Source of the DNA: Alteromonas sp. a30
GTDB taxonomy: Bacteria; Pseudomonadota; Gammaproteobacteria; Enterobacterales; Alteromonadaceae
Length of the DNA stretch: 64,000 nt
Direction of reading: 5' to 3'
NCBI RefSeq assembly: GCF_026788005.1
Contig: NZ_JABEPE010000003.1
Span: 1 to 64,000, forward strand
Shown: one piece after another, positions 36,020 to 46,700 of the stretch
How positions within the stretch are numbered: the first letter of the stretch is position 1
Layout of the letters: each line of letters starts with the position of its first letter
The notes under the pieces: model-generated
What the model was told of the DNA's origin: nothing
Database searches by the model: none
Seen by the model: the letters and a program-made list of their open reading frames with translations, nothing else
Made by a program: the position numbers and the translations under genes

Positions 36020-37158
36020 TCTGCCTCCCCAGCACTGACATTGCCGACCTTTTCACTCGCGCCAATTTCACTACCAATTTTTAAGTCTTTCACCACTTCA
36101 ACAGGGTCGCCATCGCGCACAAAACCCTGTCCTAATGTAATAACTTCGGCTTGCTCACCTAGCCCGGTTAACCAAACGCCAGAGCTATCACTTTTCACCA
36201 TGTCAATGGGCACAAATTTCACATGACCATTTTCGACCGTTTTTACACCCAAATTGCCTTTTTCATCGAGTGCCATTACTGCTGGCGTGACTTTCATGGC
36301 CAATTCTGTACGAATAGGAATAACTAATTCGGTGCTCATACCAGCGCGTAATGTGCTATCTGGGTTGGGAACTGCCACTTCCACTTTAAAAGTATTGGTG
36401 CCCATTTGGGAAAGGCTGGAAATGTAGCGCACGTAACCGTCTAGTGAGCGACCAGAAACCAATCGCCCCTTCGCTTTGAGGTCGACGGAAAGCTCTTGTA
36501 CAAAACGTTCGGTTACATCGGCTTTAATGACTAGCGGATCTAAATCAACAATGGTGGCGATTTGATCGCCTTCACGCAAATAATCACCGACTTCAATGAA
36601 TTGTACGTTCATGACACCATCAAATGGTGCGCGAATAACGGTATTAGCAAGGTCCAGTTCTAACGCTTTTTTACGTGCTTTGGCATCGGCAACACTGGCA
36701 GCGGCTTGGGCTTGAACGACCTCTGATTGATAGCCTTGCTTACCCAGTTTTTTGGCGCCTTTTAATTCAATTAATGCCTGTTGAAGAGAGGCGTTAACGG
36801 AGGCTAAACGTTGTCTTAAATCATTTTCATCAAGACGAACTAATGCTTGTCCTTTAGTTACAGTTTGTCCTTCCGGCACTAAAATTTCTAACACTTGACC
36901 TCGGACTTCTGCGCTTAAGGTTGCGACTCGATCTGGCTCAGTGCGTCCATAAATACGAACTTCTTGGTCGACCTGTTCGGCATACAGCATGGTGGTACGC
37001 ACTTTTTGCACTTCCGTAACATGCTCCATATTTTTTTTCTCATTTTGTGGCGTGTTTTCACTTGATAGGCCACTCATGACCCAAACCACTAAAACAATAA
37101 AAATAAGCAAGGCTAACCAATGCGGCTCTTTTCGAAATTTATTAATGACCTTAGACAT
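36016..37158 (-). CDS. RND efflux periplasmic adaptor (membrane fusion protein)
   Basis: A 380-residue adaptor that links the permease to an outer-membrane channel. An N-terminal membrane anchor (residues ~15-30), a lipoyl/biotinyl half-motif (GQVLEILVPEGQTVTKGQAL), an alpha-hairpin (~100-150), the second lipoyl half (VIRAPFDGVMNVQFIEVGDYL) and a beta-barrel domain follow in order. The start is supported by AGGGA five bases upstream. It is the first gene of the two-gene pump operon. Confidence 0.9.
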   Translation of the reverse strand: MSKVINKFRKEPHWLALLIFIVLVVWVMSGLSSENTPQNEKKNMEHVTEVQKVRTTMLYAEQVDQEVRIYGRTEPDRVATLSAEVRGQVLEILVPEGQTVTKGQALVRLDENDLRQRLASVNASLQQALIELKGAKKLGKQGYQSEVVQAQAAASVADAKARKKALELDLANTVIRAPFDGVMNVQFIEVGDYLREGDQIATIVDLDPLVIKADVTERFVQELSVDLKAKGRLVSGRSLDGYVRYISSLSQMGTNTFKVEVAVPNPDSTLRAGMSTELVIPIRTELAMKVTPAVMALDEKGNLGVKTVENGHVKFVPIDMVKSDSSGVWLTGLGEQAEVITLGQGFVRDGDPVEVVKDLKIGSEIGASEKVGNVSAGEAE

Positions 37159-37182
37159 ACTGTTCCCTAAACCTATAGCAAT

Positions 37183-37227
37183 GTACTGGAGTTATATTGC
37201 TCTGAAACAGAGGGTATATTCCAGTAC
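37183..37227. promoter_or_regulatory. 45-bp interrupted palindrome upstream of the pump operon
   Basis: Perfect outer arms GTACTGGA (37183-37190) and TCCAGTAC (37220-37227), and perfect inner arms CTCTG and CAGAG around AAA. It is 25 bases before the adaptor start codon. On the minus strand it is preceded by a T-run. It could be an operator, a leader hairpin, or a terminator for erpA read-through. No regulator gene is adjacent. Confidence 0.45.
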
Positions 37228-37349
37228 TTAAAAAAGCAGGCTTAGTTTACGTGTTTTTTTGAAGAATAGATGGGCGACTTGAAATTAAATTCACATGAAA
37301 ATGTTTCAAATCGCTTAAGATGTAAAAAGTGGATACAAATAACGGGAAG

Positions 37350-37694
37350 TTAAATGCTAAATGAGGATCCGCATCCACAAGTGGTAGTTGCATTGGGGTT
37401 ATCAACAACAAAACGAGCACCGTGTAGTCCTTCTGAATAATCCACAACACCGCCCATTAAATATTGCAGGCTCATTGGATCAACCACTAACGACACATCT
37501 TGCTTGTCTATAACCATGTCCCCATCATTCACCTTCTCATCAAAAGTAAAGCCGTACTGGAAGCCTGAGCAGCCTCCACCGGTAACAAACACGCGCAACT
37601 TCAAATTGGGATTTTCTTCTTCCTCAATTAAGGTTTTCACTTTGATTGCAGCAGCATCGGAAAACTCAATTGGGAACTCTGGGTTGTTTGACAT
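37350..37694 (-). CDS. erpA: Iron-sulfur cluster insertion protein ErpA
   Basis: A 114-residue A-type Fe-S carrier that delivers [4Fe-4S] clusters to enzymes, including those of isoprenoid synthesis. The start at 37694 ([11 protein letters not shown]) is chosen over an upstream in-frame Met because GAGGA precedes it and the length then matches ErpA. The three cluster cysteines are present: one in [13 protein letters not shown] and two in the C-terminal TTCGCGSSF. It lies 73 bases downstream of the DUF6776-like gene. Confidence 0.95.
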   Translation of the reverse strand: MSNNPEFPIEFSDAAAIKVKTLIEEEENPNLKLRVFVTGGGCSGFQYGFTFDEKVNDGDMVIDKQDVSLVVDPMSLQYLMGGVVDYSEGLHGARFVVDNPNATTTCGCGSSFSI

Positions 37695-37767
37695 GGCGTC
37701 CTCGATAACTCGGATTGAATAGACAGGGTGTAAACGCACTGGATTATGAAATGCCTGACTAAAGTAG

Positions 37768-38487
37768 TCAAGTATTAGCCGCCAGTTCGGGTTCATCAAC
37801 AACCCAATCAAAACTACGATCCAGGTGGCGTTTGCCCCACTTTGCCTGACTCAACGTGGATTTAACTTCTATCCGCTCGGGCATAAAGCCTTCTGGTAAC
37901 TTGAAATCACCTTTCAGAACTTCAAAATAGCGAAAGCTGAAGCTAATTGGATCCGCGTCATTTGGCATTAAATCGAGCAATTGGTATTCGGCTGGGCGTC
38001 CATTCTGACTGCCTTTTAATACTAAATCGACCCAGCCTTTTACCGTGCTGCGGGTTTTGTCGTATTGCATTAACACCAACGTATAGCGGTAATAATTTTC
38101 GCTATGTGTGGTATCAATGTTTAAGGAGTCAATTGCAAAGCCTTCTTGCTCTAACTCAGGCGCCATCACTTTTTGATAAAACGACAACTGCTTCTTTAGC
38201 GTTATTTTCGCCTGCAATTCTTGTTGGATGAGCTGGTAGTTTTGTTCATTCGTCATGCGTGCAACTTCAAGCTCCACACCAAGAATATTGAGCTGCTTCA
38301 CTAAACTTTCATTTTCAACTTTTAAGTTATGAACCGAATGCGCAAGAACCTTAGCTTCTTCCATTGTCGCTTCGGAAAGGAATGACTTCACCCAAAAACC
38401 AGAAACCCCGCTTAAAAACAGGAGCGTTATTATTAGAAGATAATATTTAAACGCACCAACGCGCTGTTTTAACGATGTTAATTCCAC
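37768..38487 (-). CDS. DUF6776-like membrane-anchored coiled-coil protein
   Basis: A 239-residue protein with one N-terminal transmembrane helix (residues ~13-33), a coiled coil (~42-100) and a C-terminal periplasmic beta-rich domain. Family assignment is by resemblance and by its recurrent position beside erpA in related gammaproteobacteria. Function is unknown. The upstream 300 bases up to the histidine kinase gene form a divergent AT-rich promoter region. Confidence 0.6.
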   Translation of the reverse strand: MELTSLKQRVGAFKYYLLIITLLFLSGVSGFWVKSFLSEATMEEAKVLAHSVHNLKVENESLVKQLNILGVELEVARMTNEQNYQLIQQELQAKITLKKQLSFYQKVMAPELEQEGFAIDSLNIDTTHSENYYRYTLVLMQYDKTRSTVKGWVDLVLKGSQNGRPAEYQLLDLMPNDADPISFSFRYFEVLKGDFKLPEGFMPERIEVKSTLSQAKWGKRHLDRSFDWVVDEPELAANT

Positions 38488-38790
38488 TACTACTCTGCTT
38501 CTGCTAATGACTAACGCTAGTATCTCAAAGCGACTCGCCTTTGGCTATGCCGAATCCATCAGATACTACTCACCTACGAATTTGGTTACGTAGTTACACA
38601 CGATAATCATAGGTATTTTCACTTAGCCTCTTTTTCTAAATTTTCTCATTGAAAAGATTTACGGATAAAATTTTATGCTTTAACCTAAGTCAACAAGGTT
38701 AATTTTTTACATTTACATCGCTTGTAAAAAGCCAATTGTTCTCCTTTTAGTGTGCCACGATCAACCGCAAACGAAGGTACTTTCTGCGTA

Positions 38791-41541
38791 ATGGATGAAA
38801 ACTTAAAGCCTTTTCAAAGCTATCACACGCTTCTTGTTGTTTTGTTTTTGTCTGTGACTATTGCAGTCTTAGATCTGACCATTATGCATTTTCAACCGTG
38901 GATTCTGACTAAGTTACCCTTTATTCCCAAATCCTATTTAAGTGCCATGTTGTTGGGGGTCATTCTGGCTCCCATTTTGCTGCTATTTATATCCCATAAC
39001 AATGCGAAACAAAAAAATGGGAATAACGATATTCGTCGGAAAGTTTATTTTGCCACGGGCATTCCACTGCTGATTGCGATTGGCTTGCTGGCTTTTATTA
39101 TTGAGCAACAGCATCATAAAGTTGACGAGTTACAAAAAATTGAGCCTATCAAAAAGATTAATAGCCAGAGCCGCGAGTTACTCCACGCGATTAACGACGA
39201 GCTATTTACCGTAGGCGCATTTGTATTTTCTAGCAATGAAACCGTGACCGCACTCACGTTTAACGATACCCGAATGACAACCGACAAAAAGCTATTGCAA
39301 TGGGCTGACGCTTTTAATCAGCTACCCATGCAAAAACAGCATCAGCCAGAACGACTCATTGCCAACAAACTTAGAGAAGCGCGAAACCTTGCTATCATTG
39401 GCGCAAATTGGGCAAACATAGCAGAGAAGTACGAGTCACTATCGTTAATTGTTTTACAAGAAATTCGCCACATTAAAAGCGGCGTCGATTTAGGTAAGTT
39501 AGCGATTACTCAAGAGAAGTTTACTGATTTACATAGAATATTACTGATCACTCATACTTTTCAGGCGATTGTTAAAACCGAACCTTTTCGTCAAGTTTAT
39601 TCTGAGCATAACACCAGCAAAGCACAGTTGAATGAACTAAAGCCTTTGGTTCAAAGAGGAATTGAACATGAAGACATTATTATGGATTCACTATTAAACA
39701 GCCTATCGCCAGACATTAAGAAACTGACACAAGAATACGTAAACACCTATGCAGTTGTTGAAGTGAAAAAGATTCAACGACAGCATTTAGCCCGTCGAAA
39801 TGAGGTATTAATAGATAAATTACAACGCCTAATGGGGTTCAATGGGCTCATCCATCAGTACAAGAATTTTGTACTTCGTGGAGAGCCTAAAAACGCTCAG
39901 GCATTTAATACGTTGTATACTGAATTTGTTCGCATCGTTGATGAACTCAATGCCGCCGATTACGAGGACGATGCGTTTTTCACCCAGCTTGCTAACTCTC
40001 AACAAGTGGTTAATGAATATAAAAATAACCTGCCTATTATTGCTCGCTTACATGCACGCGATATTCCTATTGAAGACATTGATAAAGTGACCAACGTTGA
40101 CGACTCCCCAGCCGTTAATGCGCTCAATTTTTTACAAGGTTATGTGTGGGAGTTTCCGTGGCATAAAGCTTTGCAACAGCTCAATCAAAAAGAGGCCTTA
40201 ATTGAAAAATATGCCGCGCAATTGGAGATTGATATTCAACAGCAACTCGACCAGAAAATCGCTTCTGCCCAAACACGCGTTTATACCTTTGCTGCAATGG
40301 CTTTTTTGTTAATTGTGATCGTTATCGCCTTAGTGGTGATAATTATTCAAAATGTCTCGCAGGCTTATGTTTCTCAAACAAAAGCTTATGAGCAAGCGGC
40401 ACAGGCAAACAGCATGAAAGATGTGTTTCTTGCCAATATGAGCCATGAAATCCGCACCCCGATAAATGGTATTTTTGGCACCTTGCAAGTGCTATCCAGA
40501 ACCCGTCAAAAGCCCATGCATGAGACGTTAATTTCAAAAGCCTTACTCTCTGCAAAATCGTTAACCACGATTATTAACGACATATTAGATTTTTCTAAAA
40601 TTGAGGCGAACAAACTCACACTGGAAAGCGTTGAGTTTAAAGTCGATGAAATCGCGCAATTGGTGATCTCAGACATGCACCCGATTGCTGTTGATAAGGG
40701 GATTGGGTTGTACCTTGAATACGACGATAACTTTATTGATGGCTGGTATGGCGACCCTACACGAGTGCATCAGATTTTGCTAAATCTGGTATCAAACGCA
40801 GTGAAGTTTACAAAGTGTGGGTACGTTACCGTTAAAATAAGTAACGATAAAACGAGTAGCCCTGAACGTTTAAAAATATGTGTCGCGGATACGGGTATTG
40901 GCATGAGCCGAGAAATGACGCAGAAATTATTCCAGCGCTTTGAACAGGGTGAACAATCCACCACACGGGAGTTTGGCGGCACAGGGTTAGGCATGGCTAT
41001 CACAAAAAGTTTGGTGGATATTATGCACGGTGAAATAAAAGTCGCGAGCACTTCCGGCGGAGGAACAACTTTCGATGTGTTCTTGCCATTCGAAAAGGCT
41101 GACTTTACGCCGATAAAAAACAGTGAAAATAAGATGCATGTCCCTAATTTATCGGGGCAACGAATTTTGTTAGCGGAAGATAACGAGATTAATCAATTAA
41201 TCGTACAATCCATGCTTGAACAAACGCATGTGACCATTGATACAGTGGCAACAGGTAAAGAAGCCGTTGATTCCATTGCCAATCACAAACCAGATCTCAT
41301 TTTAATGGACATTCAAATGCCTATTATGAATGGAGAAGAAGCTTGCATGATTATCAAGAAAAGCTTTCCAACTATCCCCATTATTGCGCTAACCGCAAAT
41401 GTGTTAGAGCAAGATGTGCGGCGTTATTATCAACTTGGATTCGATGGTCATGTCAGTAAACCGATAGACATGAAAAAGCTCTATAGTGCTTTGAATAAGT
41501 ATTTATCCCAAGAAATACAAGCAATTCCTACGGAAGGCTAG
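38791..41541 (+). CDS. Hybrid sensor histidine kinase with a large helical input domain
   Basis: About 916 residues from the ATG at 38791; a GTG at 38752 would add 13 residues and neither has a strong ribosome site. Three membrane helices (~10-33, 46-67, 80-102) precede an all-helical extracytoplasmic region (~105-490), resembling DAHL-type input domains. A transmembrane helix near 500 follows. HisKA has the phospho-acceptor His552 in MSHEIRTPINGI. The ATPase has DTGIGMS and GGTGLGMAI. A receiver domain has the phospho-acceptor Asp840 in LILMDIQMP and a SKP lysine. Signal and target are unknown. It ends 27 bases before the ClC gene; no separate response regulator is adjacent. Confidence 0.9.
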   Translation: MDENLKPFQSYHTLLVVLFLSVTIAVLDLTIMHFQPWILTKLPFIPKSYLSAMLLGVILAPILLLFISHNNAKQKNGNNDIRRKVYFATGIPLLIAIGLLAFIIEQQHHKVDELQKIEPIKKINSQSRELLHAINDELFTVGAFVFSSNETVTALTFNDTRMTTDKKLLQWADAFNQLPMQKQHQPERLIANKLREARNLAIIGANWANIAEKYESLSLIVLQEIRHIKSGVDLGKLAITQEKFTDLHRILLITHTFQAIVKTEPFRQVYSEHNTSKAQLNELKPLVQRGIEHEDIIMDSLLNSLSPDIKKLTQEYVNTYAVVEVKKIQRQHLARRNEVLIDKLQRLMGFNGLIHQYKNFVLRGEPKNAQAFNTLYTEFVRIVDELNAADYEDDAFFTQLANSQQVVNEYKNNLPIIARLHARDIPIEDIDKVTNVDDSPAVNALNFLQGYVWEFPWHKALQQLNQKEALIEKYAAQLEIDIQQQLDQKIASAQTRVYTFAAMAFLLIVIVIALVVIIIQNVSQAYVSQTKAYEQAAQANSMKDVFLANMSHEIRTPINGIFGTLQVLSRTRQKPMHETLISKALLSAKSLTTIINDILDFSKIEANKLTLESVEFKVDEIAQLVISDMHPIAVDKGIGLYLEYDDNFIDGWYGDPTRVHQILLNLVSNAVKFTKCGYVTVKISNDKTSSPERLKICVADTGIGMSREMTQKLFQRFEQGEQSTTREFGGTGLGMAITKSLVDIMHGEIKVASTSGGGTTFDVFLPFEKADFTPIKNSENKMHVPNLSGQRILLAEDNEINQLIVQSMLEQTHVTIDTVATGKEAVDSIANHKPDLILMDIQMPIMNGEEACMIIKKSFPTIPIIALTANVLEQDVRRYYQLGFDGHVSKPIDMKKLYSALNKYLSQEIQAIPTEG

Positions 41542-41568
41542 ACGCTTACGCTAAACCTCGCTAAAGTA

Positions 41569-43287
41569 TTGAAAATTTTAATGTTGGGAGCATTCTCGTT
41601 GAAGCTGCTTGTCTCTTTCCAAGAAGAACTCGCCAAGCCCACCACCACAATCCAAATGTGTTTACTCGGTATTATCGCTGGGATCTGTTCTGCATTTGTT
41701 ATTATTCTTTTTCGCTTAGGCTACGAGTCTATTCAATTACAATATCTAGACGATGTTGAAAAGTACGCATCTCTCGCCCCTGAAGCCCGCTTGATTTTAC
41801 CGATTATAGGCGCTCTTTGTATTGCGGCTTTTGCTTTTATTACCGGATTTCGGCACTACCGTTTAGGCATACCTTTTATCATTCACCGAGTTAAGCTTTT
41901 TTATGGCACGGTGCCATTTCGCACGGCATTGAACCAATTTTTTGGTGGCATGTTTGCCCTAGCAAGTGGTTTTTCTGTAGGGAGAGAAGGCCCTTCGGTT
42001 CATTTAGGTGCCGCCACCAGTAGCTTCTTCGGTACCTTGCTCAAACTTCCTTACAATGCGGTACGAATTTTGGCAGGTTGTGGCATTTCTGCGGGTATTG
42101 CTGCGTCATTTAACACGCCTTTTGCTGCCGTTATTTTTGTGATGGAAGTGGTGCTCCGAGAATACCGAATCCATATTTTTATTCCTGTGATGTTGGCGGC
42201 AGCTTGTGGCTCAGTGATTACCCGAAGTGTATTTGGTAACACTCATGAGCTTGCCTTTTTGAATGTGGTTGGAATTCACCAAGGTTGGATTTTAGCGTAT
42301 CTCATTCCTTTTGGGATGGTGCTTGGAGTAGCAGCAACCTTCTTTAACAAGCAGTTAATGCACATCATCAAAGCCTTTCGCCCTGTTTCAATGGCACGAC
42401 GTCTTATACTTGCGGGCATTATCACTGGCCTGATTGGTTTTGTTATTCCTGAGGCAATGGGTACAGGCTTAAGCCCCGTTCACCTTATTAATGATATGTC
42501 CCACGACATGCAATTGCTGCTAATGATTTTGATAGCCAAAGTGATCCTGACATTATTTGCAATTGGTTTAGGGATTCCCGGCGGTGTCATAGGGCCGATT
42601 CTGGGCATCGGCGTTTTGGCAGGGGTTTTGTTATTGCTTCCGCTTAAATTATTTATGCCTGAAACAGAACATCTCACGAGTAGTTTTGCCCTTTTAGGTA
42701 TGGCCGGCTTACTCACATCTGTGTTAAACGCTCCGTTAGCAGCTTTGTCTTTTATTATGGAGCTTTCCCATACTACTGGCGTGATTTTGCCAGCAATGTT
42801 GGTCATTGTTCCTTCTTTCGTTACTGCCAGTCAGTTTTTGAAAAACCGCTCTATTTTTATTAAGCAGTTAGATTTTCAAAAATTACCGTACAAAACCACG
42901 TTTATTAACGAGTCACTGCAAAAAATTGGCGTTATGGCCGCTATCGATAAAGAATTTAAACTGTTCCACGACGCTCAAGAAAGTACCATCTTAGAATTTC
43001 TGGATACGGCGCCAACACACCCAGTGGTACAGCAGTCTTTCTATGAAATTGACGTAACCTACCAGCTTGTGCAATACGATATGAGCCTTGATCCACATTC
43101 CCAAACACCGCTCACCTACTACCCCATGCAAGGAGTTCCTGCTCAAGCCACAATGGCTGAGGTGTATGATATTTTACAACGCAACAGGCAAGGTGCCGTA
43201 TATGTTTACCGTAATACAGCGGAAAATATTGTTGGTGTTATTACCTGGGATTGTGTACGTCATTACATTAACCAACAACATTATTAG
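41569..43287 (+). CDS. ClC-family chloride channel/antiporter
   Basis: A 572-residue ClC protein with about ten or more membrane helices and a C-terminal cytoplasmic region ending in a CBS-like fold. The selectivity motifs are present: GREGPSVHLG, with the gating Glu at about residue 140, and GIPGGVIGP. The gating Glu suggests proton-coupled exchange, but the family also contains channels. The start is uncertain: TTG 41569, ATG 41581, or TTG 41599, the last having GGGAG eight bases upstream. It may be co-transcribed with hemJ, 12 bases downstream. Confidence 0.88.
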   Translation: MKILMLGAFSLKLLVSFQEELAKPTTTIQMCLLGIIAGICSAFVIILFRLGYESIQLQYLDDVEKYASLAPEARLILPIIGALCIAAFAFITGFRHYRLGIPFIIHRVKLFYGTVPFRTALNQFFGGMFALASGFSVGREGPSVHLGAATSSFFGTLLKLPYNAVRILAGCGISAGIAASFNTPFAAVIFVMEVVLREYRIHIFIPVMLAAACGSVITRSVFGNTHELAFLNVVGIHQGWILAYLIPFGMVLGVAATFFNKQLMHIIKAFRPVSMARRLILAGIITGLIGFVIPEAMGTGLSPVHLINDMSHDMQLLLMILIAKVILTLFAIGLGIPGGVIGPILGIGVLAGVLLLLPLKLFMPETEHLTSSFALLGMAGLLTSVLNAPLAALSFIMELSHTTGVILPAMLVIVPSFVTASQFLKNRSIFIKQLDFQKLPYKTTFINESLQKIGVMAAIDKEFKLFHDAQESTILEFLDTAPTHPVVQQSFYEIDVTYQLVQYDMSLDPHSQTPLTYYPMQGVPAQATMAEVYDILQRNRQGAVYVYRNTAENIVGVITWDCVRHYINQQHY

Positions 43288-43299
43288 GATAACGAAATT

Positions 43300-43728
43300 A
43301 TGGCCATCTTATGGTTTAAAGCGTTTCACATTTTCTTTGTGATTGCATGGTTCGCCGGGATTTTCTATTTACCTCGCCTATTTGTTTATCATGCAGATGC
43401 TACCGAGAATTCGGTTAAAGAAACCTTTAAGATAATGCAGCGCCGACTATGGTGGTTTGTACTGCCTTTTGCTGTTTTAACTGCGATCACAGGGATAGGC
43501 ATGCTGCATTTGTATGGTTCTGCGTGGGTTGCAGCTTCTGGTTGGTTACATGCCAAATTAACCTTGGTCGTGCTTATTTATATTTATTACGGCTACTTAT
43601 TTAAGGTGATGAAGCAATTTGAACGCGATGAAAATCAACGTTCTGCCAAATTTTATCGTTTTTTGAACGAAGCCCCCGTTTTGGTACTACTGGCTATTGT
43701 TATTCTTGTTATCGTGAAGCCTTTTTAG
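43300..43728 (+). CDS. hemJ: Protoporphyrinogen oxidase HemJ (CopD/UPF0093 family)
   Basis: A 142-residue four-helix membrane protein of the HemJ family, which oxidises protoporphyrinogen IX in heme synthesis in bacteria without HemG/HemY. The characteristic start FKAFHIFFVIAWFAGIFYLPRLFVYHA carries the conserved His residues in the first helix and just after it, and WLHAKLTLVVLIYIYYGY carries the conserved His/Lys of the third helix. Length matches the family. The stop codon lies in the loop of a terminator hairpin. hemL, another heme-synthesis gene, is in the window at 50623. Confidence 0.88.
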   Translation: MAILWFKAFHIFFVIAWFAGIFYLPRLFVYHADATENSVKETFKIMQRRLWWFVLPFAVLTAITGIGMLHLYGSAWVAASGWLHAKLTLVVLIYIYYGYLFKVMKQFERDENQRSAKFYRFLNEAPVLVLLAIVILVIVKPF

Positions 43729-43737
43729 GGCTTCACG
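43713..43737. terminator. Terminator hairpin spanning the hemJ stop
   Basis: A perfect 9-bp stem CGTGAAGCC/GGCTTCACG with a seven-base loop that contains the hemJ stop codon TAG (43726-43728). It lies between convergent genes. Short T-rich sequence follows on the plus strand. Confidence 0.6.
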
Positions 43738-43762
43738 TATATTGTTTTCGGGTTTTCTTTGA

Positions 43763-46700
43763 TTATTGTGTGGCCAACATATTCAGCTGTTTTTCTGTAC
43801 GCTTCCCGCGTCGGATTGCCATTTGTCCCACAATAATAGGGGTAAAGATAAGACTTAACAGAACCGAGAATCCAACCCCCCCCGCCAACACTACCGCAAG
43901 GGGCGGCCAGAAAGAGCCTTCACTGAATAATAATAATGGAATGAATCCCCCCACAGTGGTCACTGTCGTGGATAAAATATGGCGGCTACACCCCATTGTT
44001 TCTTTAACAATTTCCTCGACGTCGCCAGCCCGCGCTAGCGGATTTCCATCAATAGCCGCGATAACGACAATTGAACCGTTAATGGCAACGCCAATTAAGC
44101 CAACGGTACCGAGCATTGGATTGAAGCCTAATGGCAAACCTGAAATCCATAAACTAAGCATGCCTAATCCCACCGACAGGACAGCAACAGCACCAATAAC
44201 CGAGGCCAAGCGCACACTGTTAAAAGATAAAATCAGTGTCGCAATCATCAACGCAAGTAAAACTGGCGCATAGGTCGCCAATTGCCCCATCGCTTCGCGC
44301 TGTTTATCGGCATCCCCTTTCATTTTGATGTGATAACCTTCTGGCATGGCAAACTCAGGCGTATCAAGAAGCTCTAACAAGCGACGGCTCGCATCAACAG
44401 CAGGCACATCCGGCATCAAGAATGCTTCGATTTTATTGATGCGTTCTCCATCCATACGATTAATACCGCTAATGCTAGGGCGTAACTCGAATTCTCCTAA
44501 TGCTGCTAAAGGTACCCATGATTGCTCTGCACCTAAGGCACTATTGACCAAAGGTAATGTGGCTAACGCATCCGTGGTGTCACGTTCTTCTTCTGCTATT
44601 TGAATACGGATAGGAATTTCTTCTGTTCCCTCAAGAATGGAGCCACCAACCTGCCCTTCCAAATTACTTTGCAGTTGTTGGGCAATGTCGGTCAGTGACA
44701 AATCAGAAAGCTGCGTTAAATTGCTGCTGGTATCCAAAGTCAATTCTGGGTCGCTCATTGTGATAGAAGCGGTTGAATGCGTGACTCCCGGAATTTGTGA
44801 TAAAGCCAAACGCACTTTGTCCCCCAACTGACTGAGTACAGCTAAATCGTTACCGTAAATATCCACACCAACGGGCGCATAGATTGGCGGACCTTGACCA
44901 AACGCGCGCACAACCACTTGTGCTTGGGTAAAGGTTTTATCAAGTTCGTTTTGTAACGTGCTAATCAAGCGCTTTGCGGCACCGATACTATCAGTAGTGA
45001 CAACACCTTGAGCAAAATGCGGCGTGTTATCTTTGGTCATGATCTGGTTGTAATAAACCGAAGGCACCGATCCCCCCACAAGCCACATCGTTTGAGTAAC
45101 ACCTTCTTTATCTCGGATATGCGAATCAATTTCTTTGGTTAATGCTTTGGTTTGGGTGATAGAAGCGCCACTTGGCAACCACACATACACTTCGAATTGG
45201 TCTCTGTCGGCACTAGGGAAGAACACATTGCCAAGTTGCCCAGCAAGTACAAACCCCAAAATGGGTACCGATAAACTTAACAGTAATCCTTTTAATGGTT
45301 TTTGAATCACATTTGTTAATTTAGTTTTAAACCATGCACTTGTTTTGGGCATTTGAATGCCTCGTTGATACCATTTAAGTTCAACATCGATGCCTTTTGC
45401 ATCCGGTGCGACGCGCTTTAAATAGCGTGCCGCAAGTGCAGCAATAATGGTAAGCGAGATAAATAAGGAACCCATTAGCGCCATAACAACGCTAATCGCA
45501 ATTGGACTGACAAAATCCCCGATATTGCCGGGGAGTAAGAAGATCGGCATAAAGCCCAGCACGGTGGTAAGGGTTGACGCTAATAACGGTACAAACAGAT
45601 GTCGCAAGCTTTTTACCAGTGCTTGCAAGCGCGATAAATCGGGATTGAGTAAATTCGCCCTAACTTCATCTGTAATAACAATGGCATTATCAATTAACAA
45701 ACCAATGGCAATGATAATCCCGAAAATCGACATTTGATGAATTTGTTGACCGTAAAGACTCAATGAAAACAGAGTAAAGGCAGCAGATAAAGGCAATGTT
45801 AAGCCAACAATCCAAGCAGCTCGATTTCCCATAAATAACGCTACAACAGCCATAACCACAACACTGCCTAACAGTAAGTTTTCGGTAAGGTCGTTCAATC
45901 GCGCTTCGGTGTATCGATTTTGGTCAAATACAATCGAAATGGAAGCAGAGCCTTTATAACGTTCATTAAAGTCGGCGATCACTGCTTTGATAGAGTCAGT
46001 CCACTTATCAACGCGCACATTCATTTGCATGCGCGCAGCAACAATAACTGCTTCTTTACCCTGCACTAAAGCTTGATCTTTTGGCGGATTACGAGTGGTT
46101 CGGCGCACATCGGCAATATCGCCCAAACGCAAATACCCACCGCTTTCAGTTGTTAATACTGGAATATTGCGAAGCGTATTGAGGCTATCTAATTCCTCAG
46201 CAACCTGAATACGCATATTCTGCTTGTGATTACGCATGACCCCAGCGGGGAGCTTGGGATCATTTGCCGCTACGATTTGACTCGCCTGCTGTACACTCAA
46301 ACCAGCACTGCTAAGTTGTTGCGGACTAATACTGACGTTAATTTCTTCAGACGCCACACCAAAATTACGTACAAGCTCCGTACCGCTAACGTTCCGCATT
46401 TTATCGGCAAGTTCATCACCTAGACGGGTCAACAGCATGGGAGTCATCGGCTGCATTGGGCCTTGAGGCTGTAATGCTACCATAAGCGTAAACGAAGTGG
46501 CCGCGCGCTTATCATCTAAAATTGGCTCACTAACACCTTCGGGAAAACGTCGACTTGCCTCTCCTAAGCGATCTCGCATTTTAGAAAAGATTTCTTCATT
46601 AGTGGTGTTATCTACCCAATCAGCTAATGCGACGATAATAAAAGAAATGCCAACACGCGAGTTTGAACGCAGCTCTTTAATTTCATGTAATTGCCGCAAT

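Noticed and set aside
38488-38790. Possible small RNA or riboswitch upstream of the histidine kinase
   Set aside because: The region is AT-rich, but I found no stable hairpin or known riboswitch consensus.
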